The position numbers and the translations under genes were made by a program. From NCBI RefSeq assembly GCF_000367345.1, contig NZ_BARE01000020.1, forward strand, positions 1 to 50,214: a stretch of DNA of 50,214 nt. The letters run 5' to 3'. The stretch's first letter is position 1, and each line of letters opens with the position of its first letter. The notes under the pieces were generated by a model, which saw only the letters and a program-made list of their open reading frames with translations, was not told the DNA's origin and searched no databases. Below, in pieces: positions 10,050-18,327 of the stretch. The stretch comes from Sphingobium xenophagum NBRC 107872. GTDB lineage: Bacteria > Pseudomonadota > Alphaproteobacteria > Sphingomonadales > Sphingomonadaceae.

Positions 10050-10769
10050 CTAGCGCTGCGCTCGCTTGTTGGCCAGCACCTCGTTGATCGGCGTGGTCAC
10101 ATCCCACCGCTCGCCATTGCGGCCCCTGCGCTCCGGCGGGAAGGTGACGATCACCCGCGCATCGCCATAGCCCGCCGCGCTGAGCGGCGCGGCCATCAAC
10201 TTGCCGATCGCCGCGCGACCATATTCACGCGCCTGCGCCATCCGTTCGGGCGAGCGCGCGGTTGCCAGCGCGCGGCTTTGCGCATGGGCGGACACGCGGC
10301 GGCTCAGCGCCTCACTCGCCTGCCGGGTCACGAACAGGCCGTTGGTCTGCACCAGCGTACGGCGGCTCTCATCGACATTGGGCTTGCCCGCCATCACGTC
10401 GGGCGCGTTGACGATCAGCGTGCGGGTCTGCCCGTCCCATTCCAGATCGTCCGCGCCCAATCCGCTGACATCGAGGAAATAATCGACCGAGAAGGGCATT
10501 TTGACGACCTGGTCGGACTTGAGCAGGCCAAAGCCGCGCACATCCTGCGCGCTGCTCTGGATCGTGCCGTTAAGTTCGGACACTTTCAGGCTGCTGACCC
10601 CGGCGATCTTCGCGGCGATCACCCTGGTGACGGCAGACCCGTCCTCCTCCACCGCCACGACATAGTCGCGGTCATAGCGCTGCCAGCCGATCCACATCGC
10701 CATGCCGACGAACAGCAGCAGCAGTCCGGCCACAAACGGCCCGGCATAGCGTTTCAGCGCATCTGCCAC
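10050..10769 (-). CDS. DUF4230 membrane-anchored protein
   Basis: The 239-residue protein has one N-terminal membrane helix (about residues 9-28, FVAGLLLLFVGMAMWIGW) and a large external domain of the DUF4230 type, with the sequence TRVIAAKIAGVSSLKVSELNGTIQ near residue 47. The family has no established function. The start is GTG 10769; it overlaps the end of the MBL-fold gene by 16 nt, so translation is probably coupled. It ends 33 nt before nadA. Confidence 0.85.
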   Translation of the reverse strand: MADALKRYAGPFVAGLLLLFVGMAMWIGWQRYDRDYVVAVEEDGSAVTRVIAAKIAGVSSLKVSELNGTIQSSAQDVRGFGLLKSDQVVKMPFSVDYFLDVSGLGADDLEWDGQTRTLIVNAPDVMAGKPNVDESRRTLVQTNGLFVTRQASEALSRRVSAHAQSRALATARSPERMAQAREYGRAAIGKLMAAPLSAAGYGDARVIVTFPPERRGRNGERWDVTTPINEVLANKRAQR

Positions 10770-11638
10770 AGATCGTCCGCCGCCATGACCAGCCCCCGCT
10801 GATGCAGGTCGATCAGATGCGCCAGCACCGATCGCCCGGCGGCCGGGTGCAGGCGCGGATCGACGCCCTTGTACATTTCGGCCACCATGTCGGGGATCAA
10901 GCTGTCGCCATTACGCTCCAGAAAGCGCAAAATCTGGCCCTCACGCTGCTTGCGATGGCCGATCATGCCGCGCACCAGCCGCTGCGGATTGTCGATCGGT
11001 TCGCCATGGGCGGGATAATAGATAATGTCCTGACGCTCCAGCAACCGCTGCATCGACCGCATATAATCGGCCATGTCGCCATCAGGCGGCGAAATGACAC
11101 TGGTGGACCAGCCCATCACATGGTCGCCGGTAAACAGTGCCTGTTCCTCGACCAGCGCGAAGCACAGATGGTTAGACGTATGCCCCGGCGTCGCCACCGC
11201 CTCCAATGTCCACCCCTCGCCGGCCAGCCGTTCGCCGTCCGCCAGTATCCGGTCGGGGCGATAGGCCGCGTCGAACGCCGCATCGGCGCGCGGCCCGTCA
11301 TCATCCAGCGTCAGCGGCGCGCAGCCGATCACCGGCGCGCCGGTCATGGCGCGCAGCGGCTGGGCAGCCGGGCTATGGTCGCGATGGGTATGGGTGCAGA
11401 CGATCGCCACCACCGGTCGCCCGGCAATGGCGGCGGTGAGCGCCGTCAGATGATCCGCCTCGTCCGGGCCGGGATCGATCACCGCCACGTCGCTCGATCC
11501 GACCACATAGGTCTGGGTGCCGGTGAAGGTGAAGGGCGACGGATTGGGCGCCAGCACGCGGGCCACCAGCGGCGACAGGGGCATCGCCACGCCCGTCGGC
11601 AGGTCGGCCAGATCAAAAGGGGGTGCCATGCTTCCCAT
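10754..11638 (-). CDS. MBL-fold metallohydrolase, LACTB2-like
   Basis: The 294-residue protein is a metallo-beta-lactamase-fold hydrolase. The metal-binding motif THTHRDHSP is near residue 81, a later His lies in TPGHTSNHL, and an Asp in FTGDHVMGW. The C-terminal winged-helix-like tail (HRKQREGQILRFL to the end) is typical of LACTB2/CPSF-like hydrolases acting on RNA or thioesters. The start is uncertain: ATG 11638 or 11629 both lack a clear ribosome binding site. It is the first gene of a minus-strand run leading into nadA-nadC. The substrate is unknown. Confidence 0.88.
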   Translation of the reverse strand: MGSMAPPFDLADLPTGVAMPLSPLVARVLAPNPSPFTFTGTQTYVVGSSDVAVIDPGPDEADHLTALTAAIAGRPVVAIVCTHTHRDHSPAAQPLRAMTGAPVIGCAPLTLDDDGPRADAAFDAAYRPDRILADGERLAGEGWTLEAVATPGHTSNHLCFALVEEQALFTGDHVMGWSTSVISPPDGDMADYMRSMQRLLERQDIIYYPAHGEPIDNPQRLVRGMIGHRKQREGQILRFLERNGDSLIPDMVAEMYKGVDPRLHPAAGRSVLAHLIDLHQRGLVMAADDLWQMR

Positions 11639-12057
11639 GTGCCCATTTCCCGCCGGATTTCAAGGCCACGCCTGTCCTATCGCCCCGCTTCGCCCTATGC
11701 TGCCGCCGCAACTCTCCCATTTCATCGAACCCGGCCCATGCCGAACCGGGCAATCCCAACCCTTCTTCCTCGCTCAAAAATTAGGCGAACATGCGCTGTG
11801 CAAAGCCGACACCAGCAAATCCTCCCCTGCAAGGGGAGGGGGACCGCCGCGAAGCGGTGGTGGAGGGGTGTCGCCCTATCGGAAGCGCGATCCCCCTTCA
11901 TCTGTCCTCCGGTCAACCCCACCCCACTATCGGATTTGCAACGCGCTCAGCCGTCACAAAATGTCCCAACCTTGTTCTTTTATGTCGCATTTGCCGGGAA
12001 ATATGCGAAGTTAAGCCCGCCATTTCCTATTTCCCGCGCCTGCCCTAGACTGCCCTC
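11639..12057. other. Intergenic region of 419 nt
   Basis: No supported gene lies here. The centre holds a palindromic repeat element (11822-11880). The frames that pass through it have no ribosome binding site and read straight across the repeat. The right part (11940-12057) is more AT-rich than its surroundings and should hold the xerC promoter, although I see no convincing -35/-10 pair. Confidence 0.6.
11822..11880. repeat. Sphingomonad-type palindromic repeat, full copy
   Basis: The element begins with the palindrome CCTCCCCTGCAAGGGGAGG (11822-11840), is followed by a second small hairpin (ACCGC/GCGGT) and ends in GGAGGGGTGTCGCCCTATC. A second full copy with a different second hairpin starts at 50147, and the first palindrome alone occurs at 17532-17550. 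Repeats built this way resemble REP-type elements. Confidence 0.8.
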
Positions 12058-12951
12058 ATGCCCTCCCCCGACCTTATCGAACGCTGGCGTCATCATCTCA
12101 GCCTCGACCGGCGGCGATCGACCCATACGGTGCGCGCCTATGTCGCGACCGCCGAGCGGCTGGTGGCCTTTCTGGAGGCGCATCATGGCGAGCCCGTCAC
12201 CGCTGCGCTGCTGGCGCAGATCAGCCAGGCGGACCTGCGCGCCTTCCTCACCGCGCGGCGAATGGAGGGTATCGGCAATCTGTCAGCGGCGCGGGAACTG
12301 TCCGCCGTGCGCGGCTTCCTGCGCTTCATCGGGGGTGAGGACGCCCGCGTGCCCCTATTGAAAGGCCCCCGCACCAAGCGCGGCCTGCCCCGCCCCGTCT
12401 CCCCCGATGAAGCCGTCGCGCTGGCGCAGGACATTGCCGAAGGGGCGCGCGAAGCCTGGATCGGCGCGCGCGACTGGGCAGTGCTGATGCTACTCTATGG
12501 CGCGGGACTGCGGATCGGCGAGGCCATGGGCCTGACCGGCGCGGCGCTGCCGCTCGGCGAAACCCTGCGCGTCACGGGCAAACGCAACAAGATGCGCGTC
12601 GTCCCGCTGCTGCCGCAAGTCCGCGCGGCGATCGACGCCTATTTGGCGCTCTGCCCCTATCCCATGACCCGCGACGAGATGCTGTTTCGCGGCGCCCGTG
12701 GCGGCCCGCTCTCCCCCGCCCTCATCCGCCGCGCGGTACAGGGCGCGCGCGGACGGCTCGGCCTCTCGGACCGCACCACCCCTCATGCACTGCGCCACAG
12801 CTTCGCCACCCATCTGCTAGGGCGCGGCGCGGACCTGCGCAGTTTGCAGGAACTGCTCGGCCATGCCAGCCTGTCCTCCACCCAGGTCTATACCCAGGTC
12901 GATGCCGCGCACCTGATGGACGTCTACCGCAACGCCCACCCGCGCGCCTGA
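12058..12951 (+). CDS. xerC: Tyrosine recombinase XerC
   Basis: This site-specific recombinase resolves chromosome dimers at dif together with XerD. The 297-residue product has an N-terminal SAM-like core-binding domain (residues 1-85) and a catalytic domain with all tetrad/pentad elements: Arg in GAGLRIGEA, Lys in TGKRNKMR, HALRHSFATHLL, and the His of LGHASLSSTQ before the nucleophile Tyr in VYTQ. The tail MDVYRNAHPRA is closer to XerC than XerD. There is no clear ribosome binding site before ATG 12058. It stands alone, divergent from the MBL-fold gene. Confidence 0.93.
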   Translation: MPSPDLIERWRHHLSLDRRRSTHTVRAYVATAERLVAFLEAHHGEPVTAALLAQISQADLRAFLTARRMEGIGNLSAARELSAVRGFLRFIGGEDARVPLLKGPRTKRGLPRPVSPDEAVALAQDIAEGAREAWIGARDWAVLMLLYGAGLRIGEAMGLTGAALPLGETLRVTGKRNKMRVVPLLPQVRAAIDAYLALCPYPMTRDEMLFRGARGGPLSPALIRRAVQGARGRLGLSDRTTPHALRHSFATHLLGRGADLRSLQELLGHASLSSTQVYTQVDAAHLMDVYRNAHPRA

Positions 12952-13003
12952 AAATCGCCGTAATCCTGCGTCACCCTCATGCTTTCCTGGTAGGGGAAAG
13001 CCC

Positions 13004-13279
13004 ATGCTGCGCTTCGTTCTGGCCTTGCAGGCCATGGGGGAAATCCCGCCCGACTTCGACCTCAAAAAGGTTCAGCCCAGCATCGATTCGATCGTCGTCA
13101 CCGCGCGACGGCAAAACCAGCGGATCGACAGCGCCCCAGTCCCCGAAGAACCGCCGCTGGGCCGCGCGGAGATGGAACTGTTCGGCAAGGTGAAGGGGAA
13201 TGTGCGCGTGGAAAGCCAGGGCATGGGCAACGGCACCACGTCGCAACGGGTGATGGTTGGCGTGAAGATACCGCTTTGA
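13004..13279 (+). CDS. Small hypothetical protein
   Basis: The 91-residue product starts at ATG 13004, with AGGGG placed seven nt upstream, which supports a real gene. The middle (IDSIVVTARRQNQRID) and the end (TTSQRVMVGVKIPL) look like a folded beta-rich protein, but I recognise no family. There is no clear signal peptide or membrane helix. It sits between xerC and the convergent DedA gene with 20 nt to spare. Confidence 0.6.
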   Translation: MLRFVLALQAMGEIPPDFDLKKVQPSIDSIVVTARRQNQRIDSAPVPEEPPLGRAEMELFGKVKGNVRVESQGMGNGTTSQRVMVGVKIPL

Positions 13280-13299
13280 CCGCTCAGCCCTTTGTCCGC

Positions 13300-13899
13300 T
13301 CAGCCCTTTGGCCGCCAGGTCGCCAGCCGCCACAGATAGAGGATCACCGCGCCCACCACGCACAGGGTAGCGGCGGGGCCGATATATTTGTCGATCTGGC
13401 TGAAATTCCTGCCCAGCACGAATCCGGCATAGGCAAGGATGATGTTCCAGATCAGCGCCCCGCCCGCTGTCCACGCCAGGAATTTCACATGCCCCATGCG
13501 GAACAGTCCGGCGGGCAACGATACCATCGTCCGCAGCGCTGGCATGAAGCGGAACACGAAGACGACGATCTGGCCATATTTGCCGAACAGTCGGTCCAGC
13601 GCCTCGACATCGCGCCATTCCAGCGTCGCCCAGCGGCCATAACGATCGACCAGCGGCTTCAACCGGCCAAAGCCCAGCACATGGCCGACCAGATACCAGA
13701 AATAATTGCCGACCGTGGTGCCGATGGTGCCGGCCAGCAGCAGCCATTCCATCGCCATCCGCCCCTGACCTACGCGAATGCCGCCAATGCCCATGATCAG
13801 TTCCGACGGGATCGGCGGAAAGACATTTTCCAGCACCATCAGGACGAAAATGCCCCAATAGCCGCCCGCGTCGATCAGGCGGAGCACCCAGTCGGTCAT
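13300..13899 (-). CDS. DedA family inner-membrane protein
   Basis: The 199-residue protein belongs to the DedA/VTT family, whose members flip or scramble lipids such as undecaprenyl phosphate and phosphatidylethanolamine and support envelope homeostasis. The family signature ENVFPPIPSELIMGIGG (near residue 25) and the re-entrant motif FRFMPALRTMVSLPAG (near 117-132) are intact, with several membrane segments. It stands alone and is convergent with the small gene upstream in coordinate. The substrate cannot be told from sequence. Confidence 0.92.
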   Translation of the reverse strand: MTDWVLRLIDAGGYWGIFVLMVLENVFPPIPSELIMGIGGIRVGQGRMAMEWLLLAGTIGTTVGNYFWYLVGHVLGFGRLKPLVDRYGRWATLEWRDVEALDRLFGKYGQIVVFVFRFMPALRTMVSLPAGLFRMGHVKFLAWTAGGALIWNIILAYAGFVLGRNFSQIDKYIGPAATLCVVGAVILYLWRLATWRPKG

Positions 13900-13945
13900 G
13901 TCACGATGCCCGAATGAAGGGAGGTCACTTCGCTTCGCTCAGTAG

Positions 13946-13973
13946 AGGGCTTCGACAGGCTCAGCCCGAACGG
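13946..13973. repeat. GGGCTTCGAC...CTCAGCCCGAACGG repeat
   Basis: This short repeat unit lies between DedA and gshB. Related units occur at 15067-15097 (same direction) and at 14995-15022 (inverted). It is a common intergenic repeat type in sphingomonads. Confidence 0.7.
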
Positions 13974-14005
13974 ATCTAGAGTTAAGGATGAAAACAAAAA
14001 CTTGC

Positions 14006-14980
14006 TCAAGCCGCCGCCCGCGCCGCCAGCCGCGCGTCGATCGCGTCCCAGATCATCCCGCCCGTATCGGTGCCGTCAAAGGCATCGATCGACACGATCC
14101 CGGTGGGCGATGTCACGTTGATTTCGGTCAGCCACTCGCCGCCAATCACGTCGATGCCCACGAACAGCAGGCCGCGCGCCTTGAGTTCCGGTCCCATCGC
14201 GTCGCAGATTTCCCGCTCCCTGTCGGTCAGCACGGTCTTGGCCGCCGATCCGCCAACCGCCAGGTTGGACCGGATTTCGCCCGCACCCGGAATCCGGTTG
14301 ACCGCGCCCGCGACCTCGCCGTCGATCAGGACGATACGCTTGTCGCCTTGCGCGACACCGGGGATGAAGGCCTGAACCATGAACGGCTCAACCCATGACG
14401 CCTTGAATATTTCCACCAGCGAAGAGAGGTTCGCGCCATTCTTGCCGACATGGAAAACGGCGACGCCGCCATTGCCATAGAGTGGCTTGACGACGATCTC
14501 GCCATGCTGGGCCAGGAAGCTGCGCACTTCGGCCAGGTCACGGGTGATCATGGTCGGCGGCATGAAGCGGGCATAGTCCAGCACGAACAGCTTTTCGGGC
14601 GCATTGCGGACACTGGCCGGATCGTTGACCACCAATGTTTCTTCCTGCACCCGCTCCAGCAAATGGGTGGCGGTGATGTAGCTCAGGTCAAAGGGCGGGT
14701 CCTGCCGCATCAGCACGACATCGACATCGCGCCCCAGGTCCAGCATTTCCGGCTCGCCAAAAGCGAAATGGTCGCCTTCCACCTTCTGCACATTCACCGG
14801 CCGCGCCTTCGCCAGCACCCGGCCATCGCGATAGGTCAGGTCGGTCGCCAGATAATGGTAGAGCCTGTGCCCCCGCGCCTGCCCGGCCAGCATGATGTGA
14901 AAGGTCGAATCGCCCGCGATCTTGATGCCCTCCATCGGGTCCATCTGGACGGCGACGGTCAGGGGGTTCAGTTGCGTCAT
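14006..14980 (-). CDS. gshB: Glutathione synthetase
   Basis: This ATP-grasp enzyme joins gamma-glutamylcysteine and glycine. The 324-residue product has the GshB N-terminal domain (MDPMEGIKIAGDSTF), the ATP-grasp middle with VVKPLYGNGGVAVF near residue 155, and the C-terminal INVTSPTGIVSIDAFDGT stretch with a metal-binding Asn. The start is set at ATG 14980 because AGGA (14987-14990) lies six nt upstream; the ATG at 14986 adds two residues but touches that site. It follows rsmI-yraN on the same strand, an order common in alphaproteobacteria, but a repeat-filled gap of 135 nt separates them. Confidence 0.96.
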   Translation of the reverse strand: MTQLNPLTVAVQMDPMEGIKIAGDSTFHIMLAGQARGHRLYHYLATDLTYRDGRVLAKARPVNVQKVEGDHFAFGEPEMLDLGRDVDVVLMRQDPPFDLSYITATHLLERVQEETLVVNDPASVRNAPEKLFVLDYARFMPPTMITRDLAEVRSFLAQHGEIVVKPLYGNGGVAVFHVGKNGANLSSLVEIFKASWVEPFMVQAFIPGVAQGDKRIVLIDGEVAGAVNRIPGAGEIRSNLAVGGSAAKTVLTDREREICDAMGPELKARGLLFVGIDVIGGEWLTEINVTSPTGIVSIDAFDGTDTGGMIWDAIDARLAARAAA

Positions 14981-14994
14981 CTTCATTCCTTTTC

Positions 14995-15022
14995 CGTTCG
15001 CTCTGAGCGAAGTCGAAGGGCT
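14995..15022. repeat. Inverted copy of the CGTTCG...GAGCGAAGTCGAAGGGCT repeat
   Basis: This copy forms an inverted pair with 15067-15097, separated by 44 nt, between yraN and gshB. The pair could fold into a long hairpin in a transcript. Confidence 0.7.
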
Positions 15023-15066
15023 CCGCCGAGCGTTAGCGAGGTGCTTTGCCTTCGCTGGCGCTCAGG

Positions 15067-15097
15067 CGAGGGCTTCGACTTCGCTCAGCCCGAACGG
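15067..15097. repeat. Second arm of the inverted repeat pair before gshB
   Basis: The unit reads CGAGGGCTTCGACTTCGCTC followed by AGCCCGAACGG, and its reverse complement matches 14995-15022 over most of its length. It is the same family as 13946-13973. Confidence 0.7.
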
Positions 15098-15115
15098 TTT
15101 GGGGGGAGAGGCACA

Positions 15116-15469
15116 TCACCCCCCATGCCAGACATTGGCCAGATGGCGTGGCGCACGGCCCGGCGCAAGGAGGATGACGTCGATTCGCATGTCGTCGCCC
15201 GCTTTGGCCAGATCATGCCACAGAATTTCCGCCGCCGCCGCGACCCGGCGCAACCGCCGCTCGTCGATCGCCAGGTCCAGTTCCGCCGCCGTAGCGCGGG
15301 CCTTGACCTCCACAAAGGCGAGCATCGCGCCCTTGCGCGCGACCAGATCGACCTCCCCCGCTGGCGTCCGCATCCGCCGTCCGACAATCTGCCAGCCCTT
15401 CAGCCGCAACCACCAGGCGGCGATCCGCTCGGCCTGACGTCCGCGTCGCTCGGCCGCTTCCCGCTTCAC
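15116..15469 (-). CDS. yraN: YraN family (UPF0102) protein
   Basis: The 117-residue protein has the endonuclease-like fold of the UPF0102 family: RRGRQAERIAAWWL at the N-terminus, then GEVDLVARKGAMLAFVEVKAR, with the E-x-D and E-x-K pattern of PD-(D/E)XK nucleases. The function is not established. The GTG start at 15469 overlaps the rsmI stop as GTGA, so the two are translationally coupled. The rsmI/lpoA-like/yraN neighbourhood is widely conserved in proteobacteria. Confidence 0.93.
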   Translation of the reverse strand: MKREAAERRGRQAERIAAWWLRLKGWQIVGRRMRTPAGEVDLVARKGAMLAFVEVKARATAAELDLAIDERRLRRVAAAAEILWHDLAKAGDDMRIDVILLAPGRAPRHLANVWHGG

Positions 15470-16308
15470 CCCTTTAATTCCGTCGCGCGGTCATACAGGG
15501 TGCGCCGGTCCAGCCCCAGTTTCTTCGCGACCTCGCCCGCCGCCTTCGACACCGACAGCCGGGTCAGCGCCTCCAGCAGGGCCGCATCCGCATCCTCGGC
15601 GCTGGCCGGCGCAGCCTCGCCGGGCGGGCCGACGGTCACCACAATTTCGCCCCTGGGCGGCGCGTCGGCGTAGCGGGCGGACAGTTCGCTCAACGTGCCG
15701 CAGGCCGTTTCCTCGAAGGCCTTGCTGATTTCCCGGCTGACCGCCGCGTCCCGGTCGCCCAGATGGGCGGCCATGGCGGACAGGCTTTCCGACAGGCGCG
15801 GGCCGCTTTCATAGAAGACCAGGGTCGCCCGCAGCCCCGCCACCTCGTCCAGCGCATCGCCGCGCGCCTTGGCCTTGCTGGGCAGGAAGCCCATGAACAG
15901 GAAACGGTCGGTCGGCAGGCCCGACAGCGTCAGCGCCGCGATCGCCGCGCTGGGACCGGGCAGGGTCGTGATCCGCCGTCCCGCCGCCCGCGCATCGCGC
16001 ACCAGCTTGTAGCCCGGATCGGAAATGAGCGGCGTTCCTGCGTCCGACAACAGGGCGACCGATTCGCCCGCCATCCGGTCGACCAGCCTTTGCCGCACAT
16101 TTTCGCCGCTATGGTCATGATAGGGGATCATCGGCCGGTCCGAACCTGCATGGCGCAATAGCCGCGCGCTCACCCGCGTATCCTCCACGGCGACGACATC
16201 GGCCAGCCGCAGCACCTCCGCCGAGCGCGGGGTAAGGTCACCAAGGTTGCCGATCGGCCCAGCAACGATATAAAGCCCAGGTTCAAGACCCGATGATTGT
16301 GTTTCCAT
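15466..16308 (-). CDS. rsmI: 16S rRNA (cytidine1402-2'-O)-methyltransferase
   Basis: RsmI methylates the 2'-O of C1402 in 16S rRNA in the ribosomal P site. The 280-residue protein begins with the tetrapyrrole-methylase fold signature GLYIVAGPIGNLGDLTPR and continues with VAVEDTRVSARLL and the SDAGTPLISDPGYKLV motif near residue 90. A C-terminal helical region follows. The start codon lies only 11 nt from that of the divergent LpoA-like gene, so the promoters of both must overlap or lie within the coding regions. Confidence 0.96.
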   Translation of the reverse strand: METQSSGLEPGLYIVAGPIGNLGDLTPRSAEVLRLADVVAVEDTRVSARLLRHAGSDRPMIPYHDHSGENVRQRLVDRMAGESVALLSDAGTPLISDPGYKLVRDARAAGRRITTLPGPSAAIAALTLSGLPTDRFLFMGFLPSKAKARGDALDEVAGLRATLVFYESGPRLSESLSAMAAHLGDRDAAVSREISKAFEETACGTLSELSARYADAPPRGEIVVTVGPPGEAAPASAEDADAALLEALTRLSVSKAAGEVAKKLGLDRRTLYDRATELKG

Positions 16309-16319
16309 AAGGACGCCAG

Positions 16320-17525
16320 ATGACAGAGACGGATGCCTCCCGGCAAGCGGACTTGTTCGCTTCTTTGAAACGCGGCACGCGCATTGTGCTTGCCGCGGGC
16401 ACGCTGCTGCTCGCCGCCTGTCAGTCGATCGTGCCCAAGGGACCGGCCCCCGTCACCCCGACCGGCCCGACAGGACCGACCGGCCCTGATGTGACCCAGG
16501 GTCTGCCGACCGATACGCTGCGCCACCGCGTCGCGCTGCTGGTACCGATGAGCGGCCCCAATGCCGCCGTGGGCCAGTCGATCGCCAACGCGACCACATT
16601 GGCGCTGATGGACACCCGGACCGACAAGATCCGCATCACCACCTACGACACCGCGCCCGGCGCCGCAGCCGCGGCGAACCGCGCCCTGGCCGAGGGCAAC
16701 CGCCTGATCCTTGGCCCCCTGCTGGCGGAGGACGCCCGCATCGTGGGGCCGATCGCCGCGCGCACCAATGTGCCTGTGATCAGCTTTTCCAACGACGCCA
16801 GCGTCGCGGGCAATGGCGTCTACATCATGGGTTACAACCCCAACCAGTCGATCGAGCGGGTCGTGGGTTTCGCCCATGACAAGGGGCTGTCGCAGTTCGC
16901 CGCGCTCATTCCGCGCGGCACCTATGGTGAACGCGCCGGCAATGCGCTGCTGCGCGCCGTCGAACAGGCGGGCGGCACCGTCGTGTCGATGCAGACGTTC
17001 GATCGTAGCCCCGGCTCGATCACCGCAGCGGTGAAGAAATTGCAGGCCTCGTCCAGCTATGACGCCTTGCTGATCGCCGACAGCGGCAAGGTCGCGATCC
17101 AGATCGCCCCGATCGTGCGCAAAAATGGCGGCGCGACGGCCCGCCTGCTCGGCACGGAATTGTGGAATACGGACGGCACGCTGGCGGCAAGCCCGGTGCT
17201 GCGCGGCGCATGGTTCGCCAGCGTGTCGGACACGCTCTATCGCCAGCTCGCGGGCAAATATCGCGCCCGCTACGGCACGGCGCCCTTCCGCCTGTCCTCG
17301 CTCGGCTATGATTCGGTCCTGCTGACGGTGCGGATCGCGCAGGACTGGAAGCCCGGCAGCCCCTTCCCCACCACGCGCCTGCGCGATTCGGGCGGCTTTT
17401 CGGGCATTGACGGCGCGTTCCGCTTTGGCCGCAACGGCGTCGCCGAACGTGCGCTGGAAGTGTCCGAAGTGGGGGCTGGTGCAGTCACGGTCATCGCGCC
17501 TGCTCCCCGCAGCTTCGCGGAATGA
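16320..17525 (+). CDS. LpoA/LppC-like penicillin-binding protein activator lipoprotein
   Basis: The 401-residue outer-membrane lipoprotein has a lipobox LLLAAC (Cys near residue 39), then a short Pro/Thr/Gly tract with PTG repeats, then a type 1 periplasmic-binding-fold domain beginning VALLVPMSGPNAAVGQSIAN. In enterobacteria LpoA activates PBP1A; alphaproteobacterial homologues keep only the C-terminal binding-fold domain, as here. Its position divergent from rsmI with yraN nearby matches the conserved yraL-yraM-yraN block. A stimulatory role on a PBP is inferred from the family. Confidence 0.88.
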   Translation: MTETDASRQADLFASLKRGTRIVLAAGTLLLAACQSIVPKGPAPVTPTGPTGPTGPDVTQGLPTDTLRHRVALLVPMSGPNAAVGQSIANATTLALMDTRTDKIRITTYDTAPGAAAAANRALAEGNRLILGPLLAEDARIVGPIAARTNVPVISFSNDASVAGNGVYIMGYNPNQSIERVVGFAHDKGLSQFAALIPRGTYGERAGNALLRAVEQAGGTVVSMQTFDRSPGSITAAVKKLQASSSYDALLIADSGKVAIQIAPIVRKNGGATARLLGTELWNTDGTLAASPVLRGAWFASVSDTLYRQLAGKYRARYGTAPFRLSSLGYDSVLLTVRIAQDWKPGSPFPTTRLRDSGGFSGIDGAFRFGRNGVAERALEVSEVGAGAVTVIAPAPRSFAE

Positions 17526-17531
17526 AATCAT

Positions 17532-17550
17532 CCTCCCCTGCAAGGGGAGG
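17532..17550. terminator. Palindromic repeat acting between convergent genes
   Basis: CCTCCCCTGCAAGGGGAGG is a perfect palindrome (eight-base arms around GCA-like centre) placed six nt after the LpoA-like stop and three nt before the end of the ABC ATPase gene. It is the first segment of the repeat at 11822 and is followed by ATTTTA. A terminator role for the lipoprotein gene is likely but inferred. Confidence 0.6.
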
Positions 17551-17553
17551 ATT

Positions 17554-18327
17554 TTAGATGCGCCCGGTCGGCAGGATCAAGGGCCAGCCATTGCCCGGAT
17601 CGATGCAGGCGGTGATGCCATAGACATCGGCCAGCGCCTGGGTGGTCAGCACGTCCATCGGCGCGCCGTCGGCGACCAGCGCGCCGCCATCCATCAGCAG
17701 CAGCCTGTCGCACCAGCGCGCCGCCATGCTCAGGTCATGCAGCACCGTCACCACCAGCGCGCCGCTGCGCGCCTCGTCCCGCAGCAGGTTCATGACGTCG
17801 ATCTGATGTCCAGGGTCCAGCGCCGCCAGCGGCTCGTCGGCGATCAGCCCGCGCGCCCCGACCGCCAGCGCCCGCGCCAGCAACACCCGCGCCCGCTCCC
17901 CACCGGACAATTCGGTCGCGATCCTTCCTTTCAGGTGCAGCACATCGGCCCGCGCCATCGCTGCCTCGACCGCTGCCTCATCTGCGTCGGACAGGCGGGA
18001 CAGCGGCCCCAGATGCGGCAGCCGCCCCAGCGCCACCAGCCGATCGACGCTGAGCGGCCAGTGCAATGTCTGGCCCTGCGGCAGATAGGCGATGGCGCGC
18101 GCTATCGCCCCCCGGTCGATCCGCGCCACATCCTGCCCGTCGATCAGCACCCGGCCCGCCCGCGGCTTCGCAAGGCCCAGCATCGCCCGGATCAGCGTGG
18201 ACTTGCCCGCGCCATTGGGACCGATGATGCCGACCAGCTGGCCCGGCCCCAGCGTCACCGCGACATCGCGCACCGCCACATGACGGCCAAGCCGGACGGA
18301 CAGCCCTTCTACCGTCAGGCTCACCAT
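17554..18327 (-). CDS. btuD: Cobalamin-type ABC transporter ATP-binding protein
   Basis: The 257-residue ATPase powers import through the adjacent FecCD/BtuC-type permease. It has Walker A GPNGAGKSTL (near residue 36), the Q-loop region AYLPQGQ, the signature LSGGERARVLLARAL, Walker B GLIADEPLAALD, and the switch His in TVLHDLS. The start overlaps the permease end by seven nt. The family also includes heme and siderophore transporters; assignment to B12 rests on the neighbouring riboswitch-controlled btuB and the BtuF-like binding protein. Confidence 0.88.
   Translation of the reverse strand: MVSLTVEGLSVRLGRHVAVRDVAVTLGPGQLVGIIGPNGAGKSTLIRAMLGLAKPRAGRVLIDGQDVARIDRGAIARAIAYLPQGQTLHWPLSVDRLVALGRLPHLGPLSRLSDADEAAVEAAMARADVLHLKGRIATELSGGERARVLLARALAVGARGLIADEPLAALDPGHQIDVMNLLRDEARSGALVVTVLHDLSMAARWCDRLLLMDGGALVADGAPMDVLTTQALADVYGITACIDPGNGWPLILPTGRI

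Noticed and set aside
8049..10802. A 917-codon open frame on the plus strand
   Set aside because: It is antisense to RNase T2, nadC, nadA and DUF4230, which all have clear motifs. Its His/Arg-rich product is typical of the opposite frame of GC-rich genes.
11722..12057. Small ORFs upstream of xerC
   Set aside because: The frames run through the palindromic repeat, lack a ribosome binding site and show no recognisable domain.
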